A stretch of DNA of 64,000 bases from assembly GCF_900637515.1 (NCBI RefSeq), contig NZ_LR134375.1, positions 124,001 through 188,000 on the forward strand. Reading direction: 5' to 3'. The notes under the pieces were generated by a model that ran no database searches, was not told where the DNA came from, and worked only from the letters and a program-made list of their open reading frames with translations. This document shows, one piece after another, positions 1-9,410 of this stretch. The stretch comes from Veillonella dispar (GTDB lineage: Bacteria > Bacillota > Negativicutes > Veillonellales > Veillonellaceae). Positions within the stretch are counted from its first letter, which is position 1. Each line of letters begins with the position of its first letter. A program made the position numbers and the translations under genes.

Positions 1-690
1 AAGGGCAATTACTTTGAATCTGCTATCGAATTTAAAAAAGGCGAAGCTGTCCGTATTGGTAATGTTATCTTTGTTCCAGCTTTACTTGTTGGTATTATTA
101 CATTTATCATCGGATTCTTTACTAAGTTAGGTGCTCTTGTTGGTCTAGGTATTGCGGCCATCATCGCTATGTGTGCTGCTCTTTACATCACAAAGGGTAA
201 ACTTAACCAAGGTTTCCATGAAGGTCGCCGTCTTATCGATGCGATCGGTTGGACTGCTATTTTGTCCCAATTATTGGCGGCTCTCGGCTATCTATTTAAT
301 TTGGCTGGCGTTGGTAAAATTATCTCCAGTGCCGTCGCAAGTGTAGTACCAGCTGACAATGTATTCCTCGTTGTTGTAGCATACTGTATCGGTATGGTTA
401 TCTTCACCATGATCATGGGTAACGCCTTTGCTGCATTTGCCATGATTACAAGTGCCATCGGTATTCCAATGCTTGTCGTAGCGCATGGTGCTAACCCAGC
501 TGCTGTTGGTGCTATTGCAATGCTTGCTGGCTATTGCGGTACATTGATGACTCCTATGGCGGCCAACTTCAACATCGTACCGGTAGCGCTCCTTGAAATG
601 CGCGATCAATACGGCGTTATTAAAGCACAACTTCCAATTGCATTAATTATGCTCGTATTGAACATCCTATTGATGTATTACTTTATTTAA
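1..690 (+). CDS. DUF979 family membrane protein, 3' part (cut by window edge)
   Basis: An open frame enters from the left edge and ends at a stop at 690, giving about 229 C-terminal residues; the start lies outside the window. The protein is almost wholly hydrophobic, with several membrane segments rich in Gly, Ala and Ile, and ends on a hydrophobic helix. The pattern fits DUF979, an inner-membrane protein usually paired with DUF969 and located next to pyroglutamyl peptidase, as here. It is assumed to be half of a two-subunit permease, perhaps for pyroglutamyl compounds, but its substrate is not known. Family assignment rests on recognition plus the adjacent pcp gene. Confidence 0.75.
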   Translation, partial: KGNYFESAIEFKKGEAVRIGNVIFVPALLVGIITFIIGFFTKLGALVGLGIAAIIAMCAALYITKGKLNQGFHEGRRLIDAIGWTAILSQLLAALGYLFNLAGVGKIISSAVASVVPADNVFLVVVAYCIGMVIFTMIMGNAFAAFAMITSAIGIPMLVVAHGANPAAVGAIAMLAGYCGTLMTPMAANFNIVPVALLEMRDQYGVIKAQLPIALIMLVLNILLMYYFI

Positions 691-774
691 ACCTTTCGTG
701 AAAGCACGATATTCTTATGAGATTATATGATTATCTTTACAAAATCATAAGATATATCGTTATGAGGTAGTGTG

Positions 775-1428
775 ATGAAAACAATTTTGATTACCGGTTT
801 TGATCCATTCGGCGGTGAACCTATTAATCCTGCTTGGGAAGCGGTAAAAACGATGGATGGTTATACCGATGGTGATTATAAGGTAGTGACTCAAATGGTT
901 CCTACTGTACGTTACAAATCTGTTGATACTGTGAAAGCTGCGGCTGAAGAGTGCCAACCAGATTTCATTCTATGTGTAGGTCAAGCAGGCGGTCGCCCAG
1001 ATATTACAGTAGAACGTGTTGCTATTAACTGTGATGATTTTCGCATTCCAGATAATGGGGGCAACCAACCGGAAGATGAACCTGTTGTAGCCGATGGTCC
1101 TAGTGCATACTTTGCGACATTGCCTATTAAAAACATCGTTAATGCATTGCATCAAAATGGCATCCCTGCAAAGGTTTCTAATACTGCTGGTACCTTTGTA
1201 TGCAATCACTTGATGTATGGTGTGTGTCATTATGCAGCGCAAAAGGACAACATCAAAGCGGGCTTCATGCATATTCCGTACTTGCCATCCCAAGTAGTGG
1301 ATAAACCAAATCAACCAAGCATGGCTGTTGAAACTGTACGTGCTACACTAGAAACCATTGTTCACGTATTAGCTCATGGTGAAAGCTACAAGGCACAAGA
1401 TATTAACTATACAACACCGCATGAATAA
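775..1428 (+). CDS. pcp: Pyrrolidone-carboxylate (pyroglutamyl) peptidase
   Basis: Cytosolic cysteine peptidase (C15) that removes N-terminal pyroglutamate from peptides. The 217 residues match the family length. The catalytic triad is visible: Glu80 in ITVERVAIN, Cys143 in AGTFVCNHL and His166 in GFMHIPYLP. The N-terminal ITGFDPFGG motif is also typical. An in-frame GTG lies three bases upstream, but ATG at 775 is better spaced from GAGG at 764-767, so it was chosen. It follows the DUF979 permease gene by 84 bases and is probably co-transcribed with it, suggesting uptake and trimming of pyroglutamyl peptides. Confidence 0.95.
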   Translation: MKTILITGFDPFGGEPINPAWEAVKTMDGYTDGDYKVVTQMVPTVRYKSVDTVKAAAEECQPDFILCVGQAGGRPDITVERVAINCDDFRIPDNGGNQPEDEPVVADGPSAYFATLPIKNIVNALHQNGIPAKVSNTAGTFVCNHLMYGVCHYAAQKDNIKAGFMHIPYLPSQVVDKPNQPSMAVETVRATLETIVHVLAHGESYKAQDINYTTPHE

Positions 1429-1611
1429 AAATCTCAGATGTACTAGTGTTTACTTCTGTGGAGTACGTAGTGATAGATTTAGCTTTCAATCACTATATAA
1501 TGTAAGATTTAGTTCTTGATTATTATGTTATTTTAGTATGTACTTGGGTACATAAAATAAATTTAATATATGAGATATTGTGTGATATCTATATGAGAGA
1601 AGGTCTTTTTA

Positions 1612-2940
1612 ATGAATAAAAAGTTGGTAGCAAGTTTAGTTTCCTGTATGGTATTGGGTTCTGTAAGTGTGTATGCAGCTAATCCATTTTCCGATGTAGA
1701 TGCTTCTAGTTGGGCGTATCAATCTGTTGAGCAATTAGCAAATGCAGGTATTATTAATGGATACCCAGATGGAACTTTCAAAGGGAACAATCCTATTACG
1801 CGATACGAAATGGCTCAAATGGTAGCTAAGGCGATGGCTAACCAAGATAAAGCCAATGCGGAACAACAAGCTATGATCAATCGCTTGGCCGACGAATTTG
1901 GAAATGAACTCAACACATTAGGTGTACGAGTAGCCAAATTAGAAAATCAAGTTGGTAATGTAAAGGTGACTGGTAACTACCGTTTGCGTTACCGCGGCAG
2001 CGAGTTGAAAAATGATACCTATGCGTATGGTAAACATTCCTCCTTTGATTATCGTGCTCGTGTGATCTTCAATGCTAAGGTTAACGATAAAACTGATGCA
2101 GTCGTACGTATTCAAGGTTCTAGCGAATTCGGCAATAGCAATGCTACACAAGGTAAGATTAATCTTGCCTATGTAGATCATCATTTTGGTAAAGACACAA
2201 CTTTGCGTGTAGGTCGTCAACTCTATACACCAGGTCTAGGTCTTATGTATGATGATCTCGTTGATGGTGCTCGCCTCATGTACAAACATGGCAAGCTCGA
2301 TGTATCTGCTAGTTATGGTTACTGGTTGGGTGGTGCTCCTACTTACCAAACTAGAGAAAATACAGTTACTGCAGCTATGGTTGAAGTTAAGGGTAAACTT
2401 AATAAACATGTTACTCTTGGTGGTATGTATGGCCACTTCCATGATGGTAAATTGTACCAAGGCCAAGATGTGGATGCGTTGACAGGTAAACAAGTTAAAT
2501 CCTTCATTGACTCTCCATACAAAAATATTTGGGGCCTCAACACAAATATGAACTTTAACCGTTGGAATGTATTCGGCGAATGGCTTACAGCTCCAGGCGT
2601 TTCTGATTCCCATGCTTGGATGGCTAGCCTTGGCTATGGTAACTATGACATTAAGAAAGCTCATACCTATAGCGTACGCGGTCAATACTACTACCAAGAA
2701 GGAAACTCTCCAATCTTCAGTAGTGCCTTTGCTCCTGCCTATAGCTTCTACAATCAACACTATGTAGATAATAAAGGCGTAGCTCATGTACGTAATGGCT
2801 TTAAAGGTTTCGTAGCGAATGTAAACTATGTACCATTCCAAAACGTATCCATCGGTGCTTACTATGGCTTCGGCAATAAAGACATGGACGGTAATAAATT
2901 AGGTGATTACTGGCGTACAGATGTAAACTTCATGTTCTAA
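1612..2940 (+). CDS. SLH-domain outer-membrane porin (OmpM-like)
   Basis: 442 residues. A signal peptide ends at about residue 22 (VYA-AN). One SLH domain follows (about 24-70, with WAYQSVEQLANAG and TRYEMAQMVAKA), then a short coiled coil (about 75-115) and a long stretch of alternating polar and aromatic residues typical of an outer-membrane beta-barrel, ending in Phe. In Negativicutes such proteins form trimeric porins and tie the outer membrane to peptidoglycan-linked polyamines through the SLH domain. SD-like GAGAAGG precedes the ATG. A 7-bp inverted repeat (TATGTAC/GTACATA, 1537-1554) lies in the leader. It is a single gene with its own terminator. Which OmpM paralogue it is cannot be decided here. 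Confidence 0.85.
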   Translation: MNKKLVASLVSCMVLGSVSVYAANPFSDVDASSWAYQSVEQLANAGIINGYPDGTFKGNNPITRYEMAQMVAKAMANQDKANAEQQAMINRLADEFGNELNTLGVRVAKLENQVGNVKVTGNYRLRYRGSELKNDTYAYGKHSSFDYRARVIFNAKVNDKTDAVVRIQGSSEFGNSNATQGKINLAYVDHHFGKDTTLRVGRQLYTPGLGLMYDDLVDGARLMYKHGKLDVSASYGYWLGGAPTYQTRENTVTAAMVEVKGKLNKHVTLGGMYGHFHDGKLYQGQDVDALTGKQVKSFIDSPYKNIWGLNTNMNFNRWNVFGEWLTAPGVSDSHAWMASLGYGNYDIKKAHTYSVRGQYYYQEGNSPIFSSAFAPAYSFYNQHYVDNKGVAHVRNGFKGFVANVNYVPFQNVSIGAYYGFGNKDMDGNKLGDYWRTDVNFMF

Positions 2941-2973
2941 TATATGTTGTTTGCCTAACACATAATCTAAATA

Positions 2974-3016
2974 AAGCTCGAGTTATATCTAGAAAAGATA
3001 TGGCTCGGGCTTTTTG
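2974..3016 (+). terminator. Rho-independent terminator of the SLH porin gene
   Basis: A 16-bp stem with three G-U pairs: AAGCTCGAG then TTATATC, pairing with GATATGG and CTCGGGCTT, followed by a T run. It lies 33 bases after the porin stop. Confidence 0.9.
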
Positions 3017-3038
3017 TTTTCAATAATCATTATAAATT

Positions 3039-3082
3039 TTTAAATACCTACTATTGACATAGGTATTTAAATAATATATTAT
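3039..3082 (+). promoter_or_regulatory. Promoter with -35 box inside a 12-bp perfect inverted repeat
   Basis: TTGACA (3054-3059) and TATTAT (3077-3082) are 17 bases apart, a near-consensus sigma-70 promoter for the reductase gene at 3190. The arms TTTAAATACCTA (3039-3050) and TAGGTATTTAAA (3060-3071) are exact reverse complements separated by nine bases that contain the -35 hexamer. A dimeric repressor bound here would block RNA polymerase. The regulator is not in the window. Confidence 0.8.
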
Positions 3083-3189
3083 AGACACACAATCATATTA
3101 AGTTAGTAGGAATAAGTGAGGGATATCACAGTAGCTTTCAAAATAAGAATTGTAAGGCCAATAGAGATAACCTCCATAAGGAGTATAGA

Positions 3190-4305
3190 ATGAGTGAACA
3201 CGTAGATGTAAGCAACATCAAGGATCCTAGTATCGCGGCAGCTCGAAAAGAGGTTGAGTTCCAACGTGCTATGAATCCTTGTCCCATCGATTTTTCTGAG
3301 TTTCAATCTAGTAACCCTCGTTCTCAAGGGGAACAAAAGGAGTATGAAGGTAAAGATGCTTCGAATTTTAACCGTCGTCAAAAATATTCTGATAGCGAAG
3401 AACCTCAATTCACAACACCTTTTGGCAGTGAACCAGGGCTTTTACCTGTAGAAAAAGACCGTTACCGTCTTGTATGGTCTAAACATTGTCCTTGGGCTCA
3501 CCGCATTGCCATTGCCATCGATTTACTTGGTTTAGATAAAGTGATTTCTAAAGGTACAGTTGATCCATTGCGTCCAGCAGGCGTTATTGCGGACTGGTTC
3601 TTTACCCTTGATAAAGACGAAAAGGACCCAGTACTCGGCATTCACTCCTTAGGTGAAGCGTACCGGAAAGGTGACCCTAACTACGACGCACGTTCCACAG
3701 TGCCAGCTATCGTAGATGTTACAACTGGTGCAGTAGTAAACAACGACTACCATGCATTGACTACAGAATTAGCATTGGGCTTCAAAGATTTCATCTCCCC
3801 TGATGCTCCAGATATTTACCCAGAAGAATTGCGTGCCGATATTGATGCATTGAACGTTATCATCTACGCTGACTTCAACTTGGCTGTAAACCTAGCAGCT
3901 CTTGTAACAAACCAAAAAGATTACGAATACTATTATGACCGTATCTTTGCTCGCTTAGACTGGCTCGAAGAGCGCCTTAGCAAGCAACGTTACTTGATGG
4001 GTGATACTATTACAGATCCAGATATTCGTATCTTCCCAACATTGGCACGCTTTGACCTTGTGTTCTACCAAAAATACTTGGTTAACAAAAAACGCCTCGT
4101 AGACTATCCAAACCTTTGGAATTACGCGAAAGACTTGTACTCCAATCCAGCATTCGGTGGTACCACAGACTTCGACTCCATGCGTAAACGTTTCTACTAT
4201 GTAGACCATACGCCATTTGAAGATCTACCACGCCTTGTTCCAAAAGGTCCAGACGACTCCATTTGGTTAGAACCAAATGACCGTGCTGAAAAATTTGGTA
4301 AATAA
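3190..4305 (+). CDS. Glutathione S-transferase family protein, glutathionyl-hydroquinone reductase-like
   Basis: 371 residues, cytosolic. The motif HCPWAHR, with the presumed catalytic Cys at residue 100, is the signature of the Xi-class GST / YqjG-ECM4 family, which reduces glutathionyl-hydroquinones through a mixed disulfide. An N-terminal thioredoxin-like domain with a large insertion is followed by an all-helical C-terminal domain (about 210-330, e.g. YLMGDTITDPDIRIFPTLARFD). The start has AAGGAG at 3178-3183; a complementary CTCC four bases upstream could form a small hairpin over the SD. The gene is monocistronic, under the operator-like promoter at 3039-3082. Whether this anaerobe uses glutathione or another thiol as co-substrate is unclear. 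Confidence 0.85.
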   Translation: MSEHVDVSNIKDPSIAAARKEVEFQRAMNPCPIDFSEFQSSNPRSQGEQKEYEGKDASNFNRRQKYSDSEEPQFTTPFGSEPGLLPVEKDRYRLVWSKHCPWAHRIAIAIDLLGLDKVISKGTVDPLRPAGVIADWFFTLDKDEKDPVLGIHSLGEAYRKGDPNYDARSTVPAIVDVTTGAVVNNDYHALTTELALGFKDFISPDAPDIYPEELRADIDALNVIIYADFNLAVNLAALVTNQKDYEYYYDRIFARLDWLEERLSKQRYLMGDTITDPDIRIFPTLARFDLVFYQKYLVNKKRLVDYPNLWNYAKDLYSNPAFGGTTDFDSMRKRFYYVDHTPFEDLPRLVPKGPDDSIWLEPNDRAEKFGK

Positions 4306-4381
4306 TTAGATAAATAAATATATCATTGTTAAATACTTGATAGATTACCTATTCAATTATAAATAGCTCAAAGGAGGACCC

Positions 4382-5788
4382 ATGGATTTAGTAACACAGA
4401 CGATTGTGAACTATATAGAACAAACGGATGTGACGAACCGTGAGGACCTCCTGTCAGTGGCTCGCATTGCCTTTCTAGATTATCTGGCGTCCTTAGCTCC
4501 GGCTGAGACGGAACAGGCCGTTCAGAACTTGGCTCGGTTCATCGGCATTAATGGAGAAAATATATCTAAAGCTGATAAAGCGCTGTATTATGGTTTTGCC
4601 TCCCATTATCTTGATTTTGATGATGCGCAGGCAAATTTGGCGGGTCACTTTAGTACTGTTTTATATTCTGCTCTACTAGCAGTGCTGGCTCCCACAGATA
4701 CGTGGCATGATTTCCTTCGTGCCTATATCATCGGGGCCGAGTTAGAGGGTATCATTGGTGCCCTCATCAATCCTGCCCATCGGACCCAAGGATGGCATTC
4801 TACGGGGACCGTTGGTGTTATTGGGGCGGCGGCCGCTATAGGCGCTTTGCGAGGCCTTCATGGTGAAAGCTTGGCTCAGCTCCTGTCTCTGGCTGCTACT
4901 CAATCGGCGGGCATGTTCTTTCAAAGTGGTACAGATGGTAAGCCGCTCCATGCGGGACTAGCAGCACGCAATGGCGTATGGGCTTACGAACTGTTACAAC
5001 ATACATCACTTCAAACAAGTACAAAACCATTTGACCCTGAACGGGGTTGGTTTAAGACCATCGGTAATATTACTGTTACATCAAATGACATCGCTAGTCG
5101 TTGGCTAGCGCCAGGGCAACTCATTGACCCTGGTTTATGGATGAAAGTCCACCCGTATTGCTCGGCAGCTATTTGTGGCGCTGAAGCAGCAGAAACCGTG
5201 GCACATAGTATATATACTACATCTTCTTCGTATGTGTCTAAGCACTACAACGTTTCACCAGATGCAGAGGAGCAAGGTAAACGTAGACTATGTGCCACCC
5301 TCGTTTCTTCCCTTTGGGATGATATAGATAGAGTTACTGTACACTTCCCGCCTGGTGCTGATGCAGCATTGCGGTATACAGCGCCAACAACAGGTCGAGA
5401 AGGGCAGTTTTCCATAGAGTACATCGTGTACCAAGTCCTCGCGTATGGAGCGGTACAGGATGAACTATTTAAGATTGATACCATAGACCAATCAGTACGA
5501 GACTATATGTCGCGTATAGAGCGTGTCTATGACTTACCAAAAGTAGTCCAAACTGAGCGGATTACGAAAGTAACCGTTACATTGAAGACTGGTGATACTT
5601 TCACAGAAACGGTGAACAATCCGAAAGGATCGCCGAATAATCCTCTTACATTAGAGGATATACGCATAAAACTCGGCCTTACATTAAAGGCTGATCAAAT
5701 AGATAGAATGATTGAGGCTTTCACCCATACCAATGAGGTGGAACCATTCCTGCAAATATTGCGAAAAGAAGGAGTTTTACATGTTTAA
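4382..5788 (+). CDS. MmgE/PrpD family protein
   Basis: 468 residues, the usual length for MmgE/PrpD. The family includes 2-methylcitrate dehydratase, cis-aconitate decarboxylase and iminodisuccinate epimerase. Typical features are the helical N-terminal half with HYLDFDDAQ (about residue 77) and the GWHSTGTVGVIGAAAA stretch (about 138), followed by the smaller lid domain. No prp genes (prpB, prpC) are nearby, so 2-methylcitrate dehydratase is not implied. The gene has a strong SD (AAAGGAGG) and its last eight bases overlap the next gene, the binding protein of an amino acid importer. This suggests the enzyme acts on the imported compound. The substrate is unknown. Confidence 0.85.
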   Translation: MDLVTQTIVNYIEQTDVTNREDLLSVARIAFLDYLASLAPAETEQAVQNLARFIGINGENISKADKALYYGFASHYLDFDDAQANLAGHFSTVLYSALLAVLAPTDTWHDFLRAYIIGAELEGIIGALINPAHRTQGWHSTGTVGVIGAAAAIGALRGLHGESLAQLLSLAATQSAGMFFQSGTDGKPLHAGLAARNGVWAYELLQHTSLQTSTKPFDPERGWFKTIGNITVTSNDIASRWLAPGQLIDPGLWMKVHPYCSAAICGAEAAETVAHSIYTTSSSYVSKHYNVSPDAEEQGKRRLCATLVSSLWDDIDRVTVHFPPGADAALRYTAPTTGREGQFSIEYIVYQVLAYGAVQDELFKIDTIDQSVRDYMSRIERVYDLPKVVQTERITKVTVTLKTGDTFTETVNNPKGSPNNPLTLEDIRIKLGLTLKADQIDRMIEAFTHTNEVEPFLQILRKEGVLHV

Positions 5789-6620
5789 TACAAAGAAATT
5801 GACGAAATTATTCGCCATCGGCGCATTGGCACTAGGCGTGCTTGTTGTAGCGGGTTGTGGCGATGATACATCTAAGGACGCAAAGGTAAATCCTGATGCG
5901 AAAGTGATTAACGTAGCTACACGCGGTACAGTTCGCCCGTATTCTTACACAGATGATAACGGCAACCTTACAGGTTTTGACGTAGAGTTGTTGAAAGAAA
6001 TTGAACGTCGTAATCCAGACCTTCACTTCAACTTCAAGCCGATGGCCGTTGACGCTGCCTTCGTAGCAATGGATGCAGGCCAAGTAGATATGATCGCTAA
6101 CCAAATGCGTCGTAACCCAACACGTGAATCAAAATACTATTACACAAATGAGGTTAATAACTACTCCACACGTAAATTAGTGGTGAAAAATGATCGTAAT
6201 GACATTTCTAAATTAGATGATTTGAAAGGCAAAAAAATCGCCGTTACTACATCCTCTGAGTTTAACGAATTAGTAAAACAATTCAATGAAACAGCAAATC
6301 CACCAATTGATATTATCTATACAGATAAAGCAGGTGCTGAAACATTGAACCTCGTTGCTACTGGCCGTGCCGATGCAGCAGGTGAATACGAATACGTTAT
6401 TAACTCTGCTATTAAAGACCGTGGTTTGCCACTCAAAGCTGTAGGCGATGTATTGGCAGTAGTACCAACCTACTTCTTGTCTAAACGTACAGACGACATG
6501 AAACAAGTAAACGAAAAAATCGATAAAACGATGAAAGAAATGCGTGCTGATGGTACGTTGAAAAAACTTTCTGAACAATATCTTGGTGGGGATTACACAT
6601 TCGATCCAACACAAAAATAA
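5781..6620 (+). CDS. Amino acid ABC transporter substrate-binding lipoprotein
   Basis: 279 residues from ATG 5781, placed by AAGGAG at 5769-5774. A signal peptide with lipobox VAGC (Cys26) indicates a lipid-anchored protein on the outer face of the cytoplasmic membrane. The remainder is a family 3 solute-binding fold: INVATRGTVRPYSYTDDNG, then GFDVELLKEIERR, and later YFLSKRTDDM. The start overlaps the MmgE/PrpD stop (ATGTTTAA). It is followed by a small GC-rich hairpin and then the permease genes, an arrangement that often lets the binding protein mRNA outnumber the rest. Polar amino acids or cystine are the usual ligands; the exact one cannot be read from sequence. Confidence 0.93.
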   Translation: MFNTKKLTKLFAIGALALGVLVVAGCGDDTSKDAKVNPDAKVINVATRGTVRPYSYTDDNGNLTGFDVELLKEIERRNPDLHFNFKPMAVDAAFVAMDAGQVDMIANQMRRNPTRESKYYYTNEVNNYSTRKLVVKNDRNDISKLDDLKGKKIAVTTSSEFNELVKQFNETANPPIDIIYTDKAGAETLNLVATGRADAAGEYEYVINSAIKDRGLPLKAVGDVLAVVPTYFLSKRTDDMKQVNEKIDKTMKEMRADGTLKKLSEQYLGGDYTFDPTQK

Positions 6621-6622
6621 CG

Positions 6623-6647
6623 AATAGGCCGCTTTGGCGGCCTTATT
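6623..6647 (+). terminator. Intra-operon hairpin after the binding-protein gene
   Basis: GGCCGC-TTTG-GCGGCC forms a 6-bp GC stem extended by AATA/TTATT. The following T run is short and interrupted (TTATTCTATT), so partial termination or 3'-end stabilisation of the upstream message is more likely than full termination. Confidence 0.6.
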
Positions 6648-6675
6648 CTATTATGTCTAGAAACGAGGTGCTACT

Positions 6676-7392
6676 GTGGGCAAGTATTTTGATGTGTCCT
6701 ACATGATCCAAGCGTTTCCACAGCTCTTGAATTATGTTCACGTAACGGTGCTCATCACCGTTATTTCTGCCATCTTAGGTGTTATTTTGGGCTCTATTAT
6801 AGCCATCATTCGCCTCAAGAAGGTGCCAGTATTAAACCAATTATTTATTGTATTTATCTCCTTCATGCGGGGCACGCCGTTCTTGGTACAACTATTTCTT
6901 ATTTACTTTGGTGTGCCAGAAATCATGTCCCATATGGGGCTTAACATGAAAAATGTGCCAGGTCTCGTATTCGTATACGCCGTGTTTACTTTACATATCG
7001 CAGCGTATAGTGCCGAAATCATGCGCTCCAGTATCGATGCGGTGGCGCCTGGTGAGAAGGAAGCCGCTAAAAGCCTTGGTATGACTGAGTTCCAAAGCTA
7101 TGTGCGCATCATCCTGCCGCAGGCTTTCACCATGAGTATTCCACCGTTGACGAACCTCGTTATCGGCATGTTGAAAGGAACGGCCCTCATCTTTAACGTC
7201 GGCGTTGTGGATATGATGCGTAAGGCGGACCTCATGGGAGGCAATAGCCAGCGTTATCTTGAGTTATTCGTAGACGCAGCCATCATTTATGGCATATTAA
7301 TTATCATCGTGTCCCTCTTGGGCCGATTGCTTGAAAAACGTTTTACCGTTGCGGGCAAGGAAACGCAACGCATTTTGATCAGTGAGGAGTAG
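6676..7392 (+). CDS. Amino acid ABC transporter permease, first subunit
   Basis: 238 residues, HisM/GlnP type. About five membrane segments surround the EAA loop (EKEAAKSLGMTEFQSYVRIILPQA region, about 136-158), which contacts the ATPase. The start is GTG at 6676, supported by GAGG (6664-6667) eight bases upstream; no closer ATG fits. It pairs with the different permease that follows to form a heterodimeric channel. The gap to the next gene is six bases. Confidence 0.93.
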   Translation: MGKYFDVSYMIQAFPQLLNYVHVTVLITVISAILGVILGSIIAIIRLKKVPVLNQLFIVFISFMRGTPFLVQLFLIYFGVPEIMSHMGLNMKNVPGLVFVYAVFTLHIAAYSAEIMRSSIDAVAPGEKEAAKSLGMTEFQSYVRIILPQAFTMSIPPLTNLVIGMLKGTALIFNVGVVDMMRKADLMGGNSQRYLELFVDAAIIYGILIIIVSLLGRLLEKRFTVAGKETQRILISEE

Positions 7393-7398
7393 GGGCTT

Positions 7399-8115
7399 AT
7401 GGGACATATTATTGATTCAACCTATATTTATGGCACCTTCTTTGCTGTCATTCCTTATGTGAAAGTAACCCTCATGATCACCTTCCTCAGTGTTGGTTTG
7501 GGTACAATCCTAGGACTATTAAGTTGCGTGCTACAACAAAATAAAGTACCTGTGCTCAGTCAGCTCAGCTACTTGTACGTATTGTTGTGCCGTAGTATTC
7601 CGAACATGGTTCTCTTATACCTCGTGTACTATGGCTTGCCAATTCTTTTCCTCGCCTTAGAGGATCAAACAGGGGTGCATGTGCCTTTTGAAAAGGTGCC
7701 AGCTACCTTTGTAGCCGTTGTAGGCTTAACCTTACACACAGGGGCGTATTTGAGTGAAATCTTCCGGGCTGCTTTACAATCTGTACCGAAAGGGCAAATG
7801 GAAGCGGCTCAAGCCATCGGTATGACTTGGTTCCAAGCGTTCCGTCGCATTGTATTGCCACAAGCGACAGTCTTTGCGTTGCCCCTATTTACTAACCAGT
7901 TCCTTAATACCATGAAGAGTACTAGTATTGTATTCGTTATTACCGTTATTGAACTATTTGGTGCTGCAAAGTTATATACAGAGGAAAATTCACAATATTT
8001 TGAGGCCTACATCGTGGTAGCCGGTCTATTCTGGGTGATGGGGATTGTCTTTGAGTTTATCTTCCATCGTTTAGAAATCTATGCAAGCAAATATAAACGA
8101 GGTAATGCATTATGA
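7399..8115 (+). CDS. Amino acid ABC transporter permease, second subunit
   Basis: 238 residues, the same family as the preceding permease but clearly diverged, with an EAA loop around [16 protein letters not shown] (about 133-148). The equal length and paired order indicate an ancient duplication yielding the two halves of the membrane channel. It overlaps the ATPase gene by four bases (ATGA), so the two are translationally coupled. Confidence 0.93.
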   Translation: MGHIIDSTYIYGTFFAVIPYVKVTLMITFLSVGLGTILGLLSCVLQQNKVPVLSQLSYLYVLLCRSIPNMVLLYLVYYGLPILFLALEDQTGVHVPFEKVPATFVAVVGLTLHTGAYLSEIFRAALQSVPKGQMEAAQAIGMTWFQAFRRIVLPQATVFALPLFTNQFLNTMKSTSIVFVITVIELFGAAKLYTEENSQYFEAYIVVAGLFWVMGIVFEFIFHRLEIYASKYKRGNAL

Positions 8116-8885
8116 TAGATATTAAACAAGTTCACAAATCCTTCGGGAACCGTGAAATTTTAAAGGGCATTGACCTACATGTGCCAACGGGCTCTGTAAC
8201 GGTTATCCTTGGCCCGTCTGGTAGTGGTAAGACGACGTTCCTTAGAACGCTTAACTTCCTTGAAAAGGCCGATGCAGGGACAATGCAGTTAAATGATATT
8301 TCCGTAGACTTACATAAAGCATCTAACAAGGATATCTTAAATGTCCGCCGTAATACATCCATGGTATTCCAGTCTTATAACTTGTTCTCTAATAAGACTG
8401 TTATTGAAAATATTATGGAAGGCCTTGTAACGGTTAAGAAGATGAAAAAATCTGAGGCCCGTCAGATTGCTCAACGCTTCCTCAAGGAAGTAGGCATGGA
8501 AGGCTATGATGATTACTATCCAGTACAACTTTCCGGTGGTCAACAACAACGTATCGGCATCGCTCGTGCCCTTGCGATGGACCCAGAGGTTATTCTCTTT
8601 GACGAACCTACCTCAGCCCTCGACCCAGAGCTGGTAGGTGAAGTATTGGCTGTAATTCGCAAGATTGCGAAAGAACTCAAGGTTACGATGATTATTGTAA
8701 CTCATGAAATTGGCTTTGCCAAAGAAGTGGCGGACCAAGTCGTATTCATGGAAGGCGGCGTAATCGTAGAACAAGGGGACCCTAAGGTTGTCCTTGAACA
8801 TCCAAAAGAAGAACGAACACGCAAATTCTTGAGCCGTTACCTTACACTAGATAGTGAACAACCTCTAGATAGCGCAGCACTTTAA
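8112..8885 (+). CDS. Amino acid ABC transporter ATP-binding protein
   Basis: 257 residues, a single ABC domain of the polar amino acid class. Walker A is GPSGSGKTT (about residue 34), the signature LSGGQQQR (about 139), Walker [14 protein letters not shown] (about 160) and the switch His is in [12 protein letters not shown]. All are intact. It completes the importer encoded from 5781 and is followed 11 bases later by a GNAT gene. Confidence 0.95.
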   Translation: MIDIKQVHKSFGNREILKGIDLHVPTGSVTVILGPSGSGKTTFLRTLNFLEKADAGTMQLNDISVDLHKASNKDILNVRRNTSMVFQSYNLFSNKTVIENIMEGLVTVKKMKKSEARQIAQRFLKEVGMEGYDDYYPVQLSGGQQQRIGIARALAMDPEVILFDEPTSALDPELVGEVLAVIRKIAKELKVTMIIVTHEIGFAKEVADQVVFMEGGVIVEQGDPKVVLEHPKEERTRKFLSRYLTLDSEQPLDSAAL

Positions 8886-8896
8886 ACGAGGTACAT

Positions 8897-9379
8897 ATGA
8901 AAGAATTTAGACAGTTAACCGTAGATGATGCAGCTGAGTATCATGAGGTGTTGATTGCGGGATATGCGGAGAATAAGAACTACCCTATATCCTTTGATGC
9001 CATCAACTTTAGCCAAGAAGAGTCTCGGGCGTGGATCTTAAAATATCCTGTATTTGGTCTCTACGTAGATGGCTCCTTGGTATGCTCTATTTCATTCCGT
9101 ATGCCTTGGATCCCAAAGGCTACACCAGATGTATACCCGCACATTGCACACTTTGTGACAGCCCCTGAACATAAGGGGAAGGGCTATGCTCGTGAAGTCC
9201 TAGCTGAAGCAGAAGACTTGTTGCGCAATGTATATAAAACACCAGCCGTAACACTAGGCACTGCCGCAGAACACCCATGGCTTGCCAAAATGTATGAAGG
9301 CTTTGGCTTTAGAGAATATAAACGAACACAACTACCTGGGAAGGTACATACGACCATATTCTTTAAGAAAACATTGTAA
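8897..9379 (+). CDS. GNAT family N-acetyltransferase
   Basis: 160 residues. The acetyl-CoA pyrophosphate-binding motif is visible as APEHKGKGYARE (about 91-102), and the C-terminal EGFGFREYKRTQLPG is typical of the fold. It is the last gene of the MmgE/PrpD-ABC operon, ending just before a strong terminator. It may acetylate the imported amino-acid-like substrate or a product; this is inference from position only. Confidence 0.85.
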   Translation: MKEFRQLTVDDAAEYHEVLIAGYAENKNYPISFDAINFSQEESRAWILKYPVFGLYVDGSLVCSISFRMPWIPKATPDVYPHIAHFVTAPEHKGKGYAREVLAEAEDLLRNVYKTPAVTLGTAAEHPWLAKMYEGFGFREYKRTQLPGKVHTTIFFKKTL

Positions 9380-9410
9380 TAAGAACTCTAATTTTGGAGT
9401 CCTACCATAC

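Noticed and set aside
2236-2841. 201-codon open frame on the minus strand inside the SLH porin gene
   Set aside because: It is fully antisense to a clear gene, has no SD and no family resemblance; a codon-use shadow.
5781-6620. Assignment as a specific cystine- or glutamine-binding protein
   Set aside because: Ligand-contacting residues could not be judged without alignment, so only the family is given.
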